A stretch of 64,000 nt of DNA, from contig NW_026516696.1 in NCBI RefSeq assembly GCF_025766255.1, forward strand, positions 1-64,000, read 5' to 3'. The DNA comes from Zychaea mexicana. Its lineage: Eukaryota > Mucoromycota > Mucoromycetes > Mucorales > Lichtheimiaceae. The translations under genes were made by a program, and so were the position numbers. Below are positions 11,576 to 23,278 of this stretch, piece by piece (within the stretch, counting starts at the first letter, position 1; each line of letters begins with the position of its first letter). The notes under the pieces are model-generated. The model ran no database searches. It had not been told where the DNA came from and saw only the letters and a program-made list of their open reading frames with translations.

Positions 11576-13670
11576 ATCTCTGCCATATAAAATGTATTAT
11601 ACATGAAGAAAACAAAACGGAGGATAACCTTCAAAGTGAAGGAAAAAATCAGTCTTTGGGGTCGTATTTTAGCGAATCAAAATTAGTAATTAGCCAATGG
11701 AGTACCTGAATTTATCTAATTACACCAGCTTGCTGGGCTGGTTTGTGTGTTGTACAATAAAGCGCCATCTCTTTTTATGTGTTCACATGCCCGTTCCTTT
11801 TACATTTTACTCTTTTTTCTTTCTCTTCCTTCTTTAGCTTTTATCTACGAGCCAAGGTCAATGAAAGCTGGATAATATTTCTCGAAAGTAACAGATATTG
11901 GCTAATAGAAAAGTTAATTTACAGCAATGCTGTCATTTTCCAAGGTGTTAGCTGGATCGAGCGCCAAACATGCTGAAGAAGCCAAACAACGAACGGATCC
12001 ATGATCAGCAAAGGTTGCTGCTGCAGCATCGACTTCCGTAGTATCAGCAAAAGCTCTCAGATCTTAGGCTCCGAGGACGAGCAAACACGAATGAGCAGGT
12101 ATTGCTGCACAATGTTACTACAAATACAAAGAGAAAGTTCGTGTTCTATAGCATTTGGCGATTATAGCATCAAGCTGCTGGTCAGCCAGCACCACTGAAG
12201 ATGAAGAGACGGCGATGACAACAACACTTATGACGTATCATTAAATCTATGATACGATGTTACAGTCACAATTATCGATGATGATACACTCTACAACACA
12301 CAGCAAATCAATCGCCAACAGCCATGAATAGCCGATCTGAGATTCAGCGTCTCTTCACCTGCTTCGAATCACGCGTAAGGATGTCACACCATCAGATACG
12401 ACGCGAGAGGGGGCGTGGGATTAGAACAACCCACTCCAGCGAAGCGCCAGGAACCGTCGACGTTGACCGGAAGTGGTATATTAAACCCACCAGCGCACAG
12501 CAACCCCAAGCGACAGGGTTTTACATGTGGAAGCAACCACTTTTGAAACGGCAGTGGTTGATCAGCGATGTAACAACTTCTCCATGATATCAGCGACAGG
12601 AGATCTCTAAAAACGGAGCACTACACTGCACTGGGTCTAGTTGACAACATGATCCATCGCGATAAATCGTAAAGATCAAATCCAAATATTACAGGAAAAC
12701 AGGTTGAAAAGGTATGCTCATGCAAAATTATTCTATACACATTTGACACTTTACGTATACAACTGTACTTACTACAATGTTTATGAACTACATGAATATA
12801 CAGCCTGAGGATGAAGAAGTACGGAATACCCTCCACGACCTACAGCAAAACAGCTTCGTTAGCATCTGTGATCCTGTAGAAACTATGAAGAGGCAAAAGT
12901 CAGGCAACGACATTCGGACGGCCTACGCAAGTTTTATTATTCGAGCGCTGCCCTCAATGAACGCCGTGACCGTAAAGTTGCAACAAGTCGTCTCTATACG
13001 GAGCTTGCGGGAAAGGACTACCAATACGTCAAAAGCATTACATACAAAAATCTACAAATCGAATCCGAATACCTGCGCACTGTTATGCCTGTTGGTCTAG
13101 CCGGTACAGGAGGAGGCTATAATCTATAAACGATCTCGACTCAACGTCTGCGAGAAGCGCAATGAATATAGCTTCTCTAATCCAATGGTATTGCAGGATG
13201 GTTTTGCTGTTTTTGCCCATCGGTTATGCCGACGGCCACCAGAGCTACACGTGACGGTAAAACCAAGACAGCTAAAGTACTCTCCGATTGCCCTGCGGTA
13301 CGCGTTGCTGTTACCCAATAATTCTCTCCTATACCAAGTCACCTCTTCCCCACTTCAACGCTACCAGCCAAACACCATCGCATTTTACATCTTTACCTGA
13401 CTTTCCGCAACATCCATAATATTATCTTTAGACATGAGCGCTGTTGCTTCTATGGCTTCCGCTGGACATCTCTGTTGCACGCTTCCCCCCATCCCCCAAA
13501 CATCGCATGAGTGCCAAAACTGAAATACTAAAAAACAGCGTTTCACGTGCAAAGCTGTGTAACGTACCGTCTCCCCCAAAGAAAAAAAAGTAGAAGTTAA
13601 AAAAAAAATGCGAACAGACAACAACACACCTTTTTTTGTTTTCTTCCTTTTTTAATTATTAATATTTATT
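11576..13670 (+). other. Intergenic region with decayed coding-like DNA
   Basis: 11,950-13,130 shows protein-like texture on the plus strand, broken by stops and frame changes: an Ala/Ser/Lys-rich stretch at 11,940-12,080; a Pro/Thr-rich reading near 12,430-12,530; an acidic-to-basic reading at 12,800-12,960 (QPEDEEVRNTLHDLQQN); then in another frame RRDRKVATSRLYTELAGKDY and a stop near 13,130. This could be one dead gene of unknown family, but no family was recognised. The last 60 bases before 13671 are T-rich leader of the next gene. Confidence 0.35.
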
Positions 13671-15712
13671 ATGCGTGGCGGTAAACGACGAGCTGTCTTT
13701 TTAGGTGGTAGTAGCAGCAACAGCAACAGCAACAGTAAAAAGAATAACGATGCCGCTTTGCACCATGGTGGCGATCTTGAACAGGAAAAGGAACCCGTAA
13801 TGTTGGCTGCCGAATCTTCTGCAAAGAAATGGAAAAACTGGTGGCTACGAACTATTACCACGTTCATGATGATTGGTTCCTTCTTTACCATTCTGGCCTC
13901 GGGCCACATGTGGATCGTCTTGATGGTTACAGCCATTCAAACTATAGTATATGGTGAAGTTGTCCAGATTGCACAAGCCCCAGCTAAGGAAAGCCAAGTG
14001 CGTTGGTACAAGACGCTTTCATGGTAACGTAACAGCTCTTGGTTGGTAGTTTATACAACCACAAAAACAGTTGAAGGAGAAGGCATTAGAGTAAACAAAT
14101 AGGTGGGAGGAAGAATAAGGTCACTAATGCTTTTTGTCTGTACAGGTACTTTTTCGTGACAGCAATGTATTTCTTTTATGGAGAGTCGATCATCTACTAT
14201 TTCCAAGAAATAATTCTCGTCGACGCTTTTCTGTTGCCATTCGCCACCCATCACAGATTCATTAGCTTTGTACTTTACGTTATTGGTAAGTTACGGTTGT
14301 TTGTTGGGTTGCTATTGGAAATAAAAAAGGTCGTACTTGCTAGGCAACAATTACTATGGATGCAACGGGTTGTTAAGGGATAAATTGGCTGTGTTGTCAT
14401 TAGGTTTCGTATTCTTTGTAGCCAACTTACGCAAAGGGCTTTACAAGCGCCAATTTGCACAGTTTGGCTGGACCCATATGGCACTCATTCTGATTGTTGT
14501 CCAAAGTCATTTTATCGTGAACAATATCCTTGAAGGATTAATCTGGTAAGTTGTGTATATGATGATGGGCTGGATAGAGAGCTATAATTTAGTGAATGTC
14601 CAAGTGCGTATATGCTAACAAAAGAGAGACAAATTTGGAAGGTTTGTGCTGCCAGTCTCTTTGGTGATCTGCAACGATATTTTTGCATATGTTTGCGGAT
14701 TCTTTTGGGGCCGAACACAGCTTATTAAGCTCAGTCCTAAGAAGACCGTTGAAGGATTCTTGGGCGCATGGCTCTGTACATTGGTCTTTGGATTTTTGGT
14801 AAGGCTTATATGTGGCATGATCTGGGATGAATTTGAAAAGATAAGCTAATTGTAAAGTTATAAATGCAGTGGGCCACCTTGCTTATGCAGTTTGACTACA
14901 TGGTTTGTCCAGCCAAGGTAGTGTGCCTTCCTCTACAAAAATTAACATGGGAATCATTTGCCCCTCCCCGCCCTGAATATCTCACACTCTTAATTCTGTT
15001 TCGTTGACTTGCAGGATCTGGCAACATCTGCTTGGGCGGCAGAACAATGCAACCCAAAGAACCCAGTGTTCACAGCTAAGCCTTGGGCAATTCCAGAAGC
15101 GCTGGTCCCAATTACGGAATATGCGGTACGGAAGAGGAAGGGGAGCGGGATACTTACTTGGGGTAGAGGATCCTTGTACAAAATTTACAATATGGGGAGG
15201 CAACTGACTCTTTTTCCTCAATAGCATTTGTCAGAAATTTGGATTGCACCTATACAAATCCACGCTTTGATCATGGCTTGCTTTGCTTCATTGATTGCTC
15301 CATTCGGTGGCTTTTTTGCAAGTGGTCTTAAGCGAGCATTCCATATCAAGGACTTTGGTCAGAGCATCCCTGGACACGGAGGCATGACGGATCGCATGGA
15401 TTGTCAGTTCCTTATGGGCTTATTTGCATCGATCTACTATCAGAGCTTTATCAAGGTATGAAAAGATGGGCGATGAACAGGAGGGATAGCGTAATGTAGC
15501 AGTTTGTGGAACAAGATGTACTTAATGTTTCACGATAGACGTACAATCAATCCGTGGGGCAGATTCTGGCCTTGGTCGTTGGGAACCTCTCCTTGAACGA
15601 CCAACTCGAACTGCTGGAGAGGCTGTTGACGTTCTTTGTCAATCAGGGCGTACTGGATTCGACGGTTCTCGAAAAGTGCGGAGCAAGTGCAATTCTCACA
15701 GCAGCAAATTAA
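13671..15712 (+). CDS. CDS1: CDP-diacylglycerol synthase (phosphatidate cytidylyltransferase)
   Basis: Eight exons (13671-14023, 14146-14285, 14404-14545, 14642-14798, 14870-14917, 15015-15125, 15225-15455, 15539-15712) give 451 residues, against 457 in yeast Cds1. The enzyme makes CDP-diacylglycerol from CTP and phosphatidate in the ER membrane, the precursor of phosphatidylinositol, phosphatidylserine and cardiolipin. Several membrane helices are visible (for example after KNWWLRT, and [13 protein letters not shown]), then [13 protein letters not shown] and, at about residues 352-377, the family signature: [21 protein letters not shown]. The N-terminus is basic with a short poly-Ser/Asn run. 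All signature Asp, Lys and Arg residues are present, so it should be active. Confidence 0.96.
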
Positions 15713-16587
15713 GCTTTTTTTTCCTTTGACAAAAAACTGACACGCCGGTCGCGTTAGTGGCTCTCTCGGTAGTTTACTTATTGATCATATTTATTAGCAG
15801 TAGTAGTTAGTAGTTCCTATTTCATTGGTTATTGCTTGTGTTTTCCCTCTTTCTCTTCCGTCTCCAAACACACACATTGTCTACATCCACACGACATATA
15901 TCTCTTCCCCCCTCACCATCCCCGCATACCATTAGCATTGGAGCGCTTCCCACTATATATATTTATCTGCACACAGTTTAATCGAATTCTTTGCACAAAA
16001 ATGTCAAAAAAGGAAAGAACACAATTGCATTGTGCAACCATCGCCATTTTACGTGAGGCTCCATATGTTCCCAATGTGTGTGCACTTCTCTCGTCATGTT
16101 GGGTAATCGCGCTCTTCTCTTGAGCCGGGCTGCTCTCTTTTTCCTCTTCTTTCTTTCTCGACCTCCTGTGCCTTTTTTTCTCCTGACCGCTCGCCTTTCT
16201 CTCTCTCTCTCTCTCTGTGCAAAACCTCTACTCCCTCTTCTCTCTGTTTTCCAACCGTGGAATACAAGGACTTACCTTCCCAACAAAACCTCACACCCAC
16301 CCCTCGTTTACTCCGATCGACCTTTCCATTCTAACGTGTTTACCGACATTTGCAATTGAACGAGAGAGAGACGGCCCTTCTCGTTTTCTAAAACCTCTTT
16401 TCCGCCATTTCTTTTCTTCATTACACTAGCTACCACACAAAACATACATACACACGTACAGCTTCTTTTTCTTTTTCTTCTTTTTGTTTTTTGCGTGAGG
16501 CAAAGAACAAAAGATACTTTTTGAAAAGAAACAAGAGAAAGACGTCGTCCTTTTTTTTAAATATTTGCCAATATATGAAAACGCAAC
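15713..16587 (+). promoter_or_regulatory. Upstream region of the RasGEF gene
   Basis: Non-coding. It holds the 3' end of CDS1 and a pyrimidine-rich leader with a (CT) run at about 16,197-16,217 and long T/C tracts at 16,440-16,560, ending at the ATG at 16588. No other gene is seen. Confidence 0.5.
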
Positions 16588-19500
16588 ATGAGTTCAAACG
16601 ACGTGATTTGCCGAGTATGCGCACTGTACCCATATGTTTCGACCGACGCTTCGTCTTTGTCATTTGAACAAGGAGCAGTCATTGATGTTCTGGCACAACT
16701 CGACTCTGGCTGGTGGGACGGCTGGTAAATATAATATTTTGTCTCTGTAACTACTGCCCCGAGTACAGCACAGAAGCCATAGAAGGAAAGAAGCCTTCTT
16801 TTCGTGTGTGGAATATGCTTTGTTCGGGTTTATTTTAGCTGGAGTTGTGCAATTTAATTTTGGAGACAACTGTTTTATTAGGTGCAACGGGAAGCGTGGC
16901 TGGTTTCCAAGCAATTATGTTCAAGTTATCCCAGAAGACACCAGCAACATCGAGTCGCTCCACAGTAACAACGACATAACTGACGACGCATCAAATATCA
17001 AGGTAAAGGAAGATCTTGTTTTGAGTTGATAACATGGACCCGGGCAACAGTAACAAATCAATTAACAACAACATTGACTCCTTGAATGCAATATTCACAT
17101 TATTACTCCTCGTCTCCCAACTATTGTCATCCTAGGACGCACAATTTTGGAACAACAATAACCTTCAACAAGCACCACCACCACAACATCATCATCAGCA
17201 TCATCATCAAACACATACACAAGACCAATGGACACAGAAACGTGCGCATCGTCAAAGCAGACAGCAACCACTTGAAACCGAACAACAACAACAACAACAA
17301 CGCCATCTAAGGCTAAGCCTGGCAACATCTGATGTCCTGACACCCGCTACTGATCAGAGTCAGCAAATACCGCAACCACTTCCAGTGGAACGATCCGATT
17401 GGATATTGCAAACGACAGAAGATGGCTCCGAAGTCTACTACTACAATGTAGTGACCAAGGAAATGCGGTACTCTGTTCCTACAGATGATCCCACGTACAA
17501 ACTACCACCGACAACAGCGACTAATGGTTACGATCCTACCATGTCTCCTCCAGCATCCGAGAATTATCGATCGATCGACTATGGCAGTGGTATTGGTGGG
17601 GACTTCAACAGTGATCACGACGAGTTTGACGAGACGCGGCCGATGCGATCTTTGCGTGGTATTACCAATACGACCTTTGATAGTCAGAGCTTTATTAGTG
17701 CGGGCACAACAACATCGAGCTCTAATTCATTGCCAAGTGTCCGTACTAACCGGTCGGGCAATGATGACCAGGCAAGCATTTACCCAAATTTCTCTTATTG
17801 GTTATTAATATTATTATATCCTCGACGAAAGAAAAGAACTTTGGCCTATCACCCACCCCTTTTTCCTCAGTAATTAATAATTGGAAACTCGTATAACTAC
17901 AGCTCCCACCGAATTGGGTACGAAAATCAACTCCCAAGGGTCGAGAATACTATTGTAACCTAATTACCGATGAAACAACCTGGACTCTAGATCATGTTGA
18001 TCCTCAATCCGGTACCCTGGTAAGTATTATCGACTGGGCTGAAAAGTGGAGAAGGGCAACACTTTAGCAATCCAAACAAAAGACTCATTAGGCATGACAT
18101 ACATCGCTAGCTTACGCCTGCTTCACCTCAAACACGGAGCGCAGACGATATGCGACTTAGTTTAGCAACAATGGGCGGTCATGGCAATAGGGCCGAGTTA
18201 CCCCAGTCATGGGGTCAGCTGTCTGCATTGATCGCTCACGCTATCCGTAATTTAAAAGGCTCAGTCAAACAAGGCCAGATCGGCCTTTTCCGCGAAGACG
18301 CATTACTCGTAGTCCAACATATCCGACTCCTCCTCTATGTCTCCAACTCGGTGGATAAGGAAAGCTCACCGTATCTCAAAATTAACAAGCAATTGAAAAC
18401 CTACCACCGAGCACTACTCGCAGCACTCGCCAAACTTGTTCTGTCCGCCAGAGTAGCCTCAGGTGCTTGGCCACCGTCTGAAGCGATTGGAAAACTGCAG
18501 CTAGATGCCGACGAAGTACTGATGGCCGTGCGCAACTTTTTGACGATAGCACAGGAAATGCGGATTGAAGTACATGACAGCAAACCTAAGCTTTTACGAG
18601 AAGGAACGTCAACCTCGCGATGGCGAACGACGTCTGGTATGAATGGCAACAAACCCGATGCCATGACGACGCTCCTTGTACTTGCCGACAATGTTCACGG
18701 TGCGATAGCGTCATTTATGGACAGTGCTCGAGAAGCATTCACGGTCGCAGATGACGCTACTGTTTTGGCCAAAATCCAGTCATCCACACCGCTGTTAGTC
18801 GCACAATTCCGTAACCTCAGCAATACAACGAGCCAGTTCTTAAATTCGGTCGAAGATATCAGCAATGGCCATCTGGCAGGCCGCACGTCACGATTCAACG
18901 CCTCCAAACAGTCCATTCATAATGCCATGGGGTCCTTATTTATTGCATCTCAAAGCATCACTAATCAAGACATTGCTGCTGAAAAAATTCTGGTCATTTT
19001 TGATCGAATAGAAACGAGCGTCAAAACGATTGAAGCGAGCGTTCAAGATATTTGCAGTGTCAGTCATCAAGCTGCTATGGAAGCTTCAACCAAAGCAACA
19101 GGACCAGTGCCATCACCCCCAACATCACTTACCATGGAACAACCCGGCGCTGGCCGTCGGCCATCCCATGACTATGCAACACGCCCCAATTTTATTACCG
19201 GTAATAACATTGCTGCTGGTCCTCCCAGCAGGATCAGTCGCTTGGACGGTATTGATGAAGAACGACGATTGGCCAACACGGCTGGTGGAAACCCAACGAC
19301 TGCAGAAACCACATTTGATCGCAATGATTCAGCAATCGACGATTTTGTAGAATCACGCCAACAACCAAAGGACAAACTCGCCAAATTTTTTGGGGAAGAT
19401 ACCCTTGCCGCATCACGTCGCCGAGATACAATCATCAGCACACCAGGCATATCCAGTCCTGGGAGTTTGCCATCCACATCAACGAGCGCCTACATGCCGC

Positions 19501-21304
19501 CTTCTGAGCGATCGGATTATCTCGGCTCGGAATATAATCCAAATGAAATCATATTTAACATGGAAGGCAATGTCAAAGGTGGCACAGTTACTGCACTTGT
19601 CCAAAGACTTACTCAACACGACCAGCTTGGTAAAGAACTTTCTTCTTTACTCGGTAATTCCGTAACAGCAATATGACTAACGCTTTTTCGCCATTGCATC
19701 TACTATATAGATTCTAAATTTATTACTACTTTCCTTCTCACCTACCGCTCGTTTTGTACCACCCCAGAACTATTTGATGCGCTTTTTAAACGATATACTC
19801 TACCACCACCGATGGATTTGACACAAGAAGAACTTGAAAATTGGCAAGAGAAAAAGCTTAAGCTTGTTCGACTCCGGTAAGTTCTTTGTTATCAGCAGGA
19901 AAAAATCTTTTCGATTAAAGCAGAGTTATCGGACTCAACTAAAACATATTATCTTCTTGTTATTGCTGGAATTTCACTAGGGTGTTCAACGTGCTTAAAT
20001 CATGGCTAGAACACTATTACAACGAAGAGGAAGATAGACCCATGCTACCATTGCTATACGAATTCAACGACAACATTGTTCGCGAATCAATGCAATTCGG
20101 CGCCGAACAGCTCATCAAACTTATCCGAAAGCGTATGGATACAGATGATGCGGGCCAAATCAAGAAAATGACATTGAACGTGCGTGCTTCGGATATGCCA
20201 CAACCCATCCTTCCAAAAAACATGAAGCGATTACGGTTCTTGGATATCGATCCGCTTGAATTAGCGCGACAACTGACGATCATGGACTCCAAGCTCTACA
20301 GTCGTATCAAGCCCGTCGAATGTTTGGACAAGAATTGGGGTAAAGGCGACGCTGATAATGTTGCTGCCAATGTCAAGGCATCCATTGAATATTCAAATCA
20401 AGTGACTGCTTGGGTTACCGACTCAATTTTAAGCAAAGATGAAGTGAAAAAGAGAGCTGCTGTGGTGAAGCATTGGATTACCGTTGCTGAGGTAAAGACT
20501 AGCATTTTATGCCTTTCAGATCACTTCAAAGCATTTATGAGTTTTATCCTTGAGAGATCAGTCCTCCTAACTCGTTTTCATTGGTACATGGACATAACCT
20601 AGAAATGTCGGTTACTCAACAACTACAATACTTGCATGGCCATCCTTTCTGCATTTGACAACAGCTCCATCGGTCGAATGAAGCGGACTTGGGAGGTAAT
20701 TAAGAGTTCTTTTGTGACAAGAAAACTAGCTAGTCATTCCAGAAACCTGTAACTCACAAATCCCTATAATTTAGCTCATGAATGCACGTACTACACAAAC
20801 ACTCACCGGTATCCGACGATTGATGGGTGCCAACAAAAACTTTAACGAATATCGAGATATAATCCACAAGGTTAATCCACCTTGTATCCCTTTCCTCGGC
20901 ATTTACCTCCAAGATCTTACATTTATTGAAGACGGCAACAGCAACTATTTGAAAAAGTCCAATCATTTGATCAATTTTGGAAAACGAATGAAGACGGCTG
21001 AAGTCATTCGTGAACTACAGCAATATCAGTCGACACCGTATCTTTTACAGGCTGTTCCTGACATACAAGAATTCATCAAGACGCATTTACAATCAAGTAG
21101 AGATGAAGAAACGCTGTACAACCTGAGCTTAACATTAGAACCTCGGTAAGTATTATGGAAGACGTCACTCTCTTTCAGTTGTTAACCATATCTCTGTTGT
21201 AACTCTGCTATCAACGATGCTTTTTTTAACTTACGTTGGACCACTCGAATAGTGAACGTGGAGAAGACACAATCGCACGACGATTAAAGGAATCTGGCTT
21301 GTAA
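16588..21304 (+). CDS. Cdc25-type Ras guanine nucleotide exchange factor, SH3-WW-WW-RasGEF
   Basis: Ten exons (16588-16724, 16882-17002, 17136-17771, 17903-18019, 18111-19653, 19768-19876, 19981-20491, 20603-20695, 20775-21145, 21253-21304) give 1,229 residues. Order of parts: SH3 domain at ~5-65 (ALYPY, WWDGW, GWFPSNYVQ), Gln/His-rich linker, WW-like domain 1 at ~170-205 (DWILQTTEDGSEVYYYN), WW domain 2 at ~299-337 (LPPNWVRK, EYYCN, TTWT), a long helical middle, RasGEF N-terminal module at ~820-970, and the catalytic Cdc25 domain at ~970-1215. The conserved blocks are seen: LDIDPLELARQLT, SNQVTAWVTDSIL, NYNTCMAILSAF and PPCIPFLGIYLQDL. It should load Ras with GTP at membranes. Intron 3 (17772-17902) has a GC donor. 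Confidence 0.93.
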
Positions 21305-22085
21305 AATACGTGAAATGGAAATTGCCCCCCCACACATCATTTTGCCATCTTCAAACACCCCTTCCACACACTCACACACGATATCACTTTCCTTCCTTTC
21401 TTTATATACTTTTTTATGCATTTAGTCGACCATTGAAGAGTGTCTTTACTATCGCTACTATCATACTCCACCTCTCCCTACACAACAACACCTTTCTCTC
21501 AACTACAACTTTTTGCTCTCTATCTCTCTTTTCCCTTGCGAAATATATTACATTACGCGCTGGTCCTTTCATTCTTATTATTATTAAAATGTTCAATAAT
21601 TGCATCATTTCACCTCTCTACCTTTTAGTCACTTTAGTGTGAAAGATTCCAAGAAGCTTCGTATATATTCGTTGTTTCCTGATACCATTTTATCCATAAA
21701 ATAAAAGTCCACCGAGCTACACAGGGTATGCAGCACCGAGAATCCATACAGAAAAGTGGGAAGATGTTGATCTTCCGATTATTGTTTTTTTTAGTATGTA
21801 GCATGTCGCAAGTGAGTTAGCAATAAGTGCCCCCTAAAGATGTGTCGCAGCAGCTGATATGATTGAATTTGGGGCAACAAGCCCGCCCGAAATTTGTTTC
21901 GCAGCAACAGAAACGTATCAATTTACACTAACAAGCAATGTGGGTTCCCACAACCTCCGCTTGACCGCAGCACTTATTAAGGCCGGCTGTGGCTGCGGAA
22001 CATTGGAAAAAAAAAAATCATTTATAAACTCGGCGAAAAGTCTCAGCGACATTTTTTTCCTCACTTCAAAGCTACTTTTATCTCA
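21305..22085 (+). promoter_or_regulatory. Upstream region of TIF6
   Basis: No gene seen. 21,310-21,650 is strongly C/T-rich with AC runs. An AT-rich part follows. The eIF6 promoter and leader must lie here. Confidence 0.45.
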
Positions 22086-23000
22086 ATGGCAGTCCGTAAG
22101 TAATCTCACCCATAATAAACCACACACACGTATATCCTACATTTTGTATTGTGATTTTAACAGCATGATTGCTTTTCAGGTGCACAATTCGAAAACAGCA
22201 ACGAAATTGGCGTATTCTCTCGCCTTACCAACTCTTACTGCCTTGTCGCTTTAGGAGGATCAGAAAATTTTTACAGGTATAAATTGTGATAATAATTGTG
22301 GTAAAAATAACAATCTATCGTGGAATAACGTACTAATCTACGACGATCTTTCCTCCTCTCTCTATATAGTGTATTTGAAGGAGAGTTGGGTGATGTTATT
22401 CCTGTTGTTCATACATCGATTGCTGGTACACGAATTGTCGGACGTCTTACCGCTGGTAACAAGAACGGCTTGTTGGTGCCCAGCACGACCACTGACCAGG
22501 AACTGCAACACTTGCGCAACTCGCTGCCCGAAAAGGTCGCCGTACAGCGCGTGGAAGAACGTCTTTCGGCCCTTGGCAACGTGATTGCCTGCAACGACTA
22601 TGTCGCTCTCTGCCACCCAGACATTGATCGAGAAACAGAAGAAATTATTGCAGACACCCTGCAAGTCGAAGTGTTCCGCCAGACCGTTGCCGACAACGTT
22701 TTGGTCGGATCTTACTGTGCCTTGAGCAACCAGGGCGGTTTGGTGCATCCTCGCACTTCTATCCAGGATCAAGACGAATTGTCTTCTTTGCTCCAGATCC
22801 CCTTGGTCGCTGGTACCGTCAACCGTGGTTCGGATGTGATTGGTGCTGGCTGTGTCGTCAACGATTGGTCTGCCTTTACTGGCATGGATACAACCTCGAC
22901 CGAGCTCAGCGTCATGGAAAGCATCTTCAAGTTGCAGGACGCTCAGCCTACTGCTATTGTGAACGAACTCCGCGATACCTTGGTCGATACGTACTCATAA
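22086..23000 (+). CDS. TIF6: Eukaryotic translation initiation factor 6 (60S anti-association factor)
   Basis: Exons 22086-22095, 22180-22276 and 22370-23000 join in phase to 245 residues, exactly the length of yeast Tif6. The protein binds the 60S subunit in nucleolus and cytoplasm, is needed for pre-60S maturation and blocks premature joining with 40S. It begins [17 protein letters not shown] and keeps the five-fold repeated pentein blocks, for example [19 protein letters not shown] and [17 protein letters not shown]. The first coding exon is only 10 nt, ending after one base of Arg4, which makes the start easy to miss. The start is fixed by the strongly conserved N-terminus. Confidence 0.97.
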
Positions 23001-23278
23001 ATGTTTTATACTTGCCTCTTTGATTTAATAATTGTTATTACACATTTATCGCCATCCTAGCTTTTTCACACGCAAACCACCTCGAACTCAACAACGCACA
23101 CGCACACACCATACATACGAACACTACCCACACTCCAACTACAAAAAAACAAACCCACACGCATTTCGTAATTTGTCTTCTGTGTTTTACTCTCTTTGTC
23201 TTTTTCTTCTCCTCTGTATCATACACTAGATCATTTCACAATGATTTTTTTTGTCAAGCAAATACATTTTTTTTTATC
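23001..23278. other. Convergent 3' intergenic region TIF6/VPS45
   Basis: 278 bp between two stop codons facing each other. C/T/A-rich on the plus strand (CACA-rich at 23,090-23,160). Both transcripts must terminate here, so overlapping 3' ends are likely. Confidence 0.6.

Noticed and set aside
16808..16881. In-frame looking extension before the second SH3 exon (reading FNFGDNCFIRC)
   Set aside because: It belongs to intron 1. Using it would break the conserved SH3 link DGW-CNGKRGWFP and leave no matching acceptor.
18401..19477. Long open frames on the minus strand inside the RasGEF gene
   Set aside because: They are shadows of the well-supported plus-strand exon (18111-19653) and show no conserved features.
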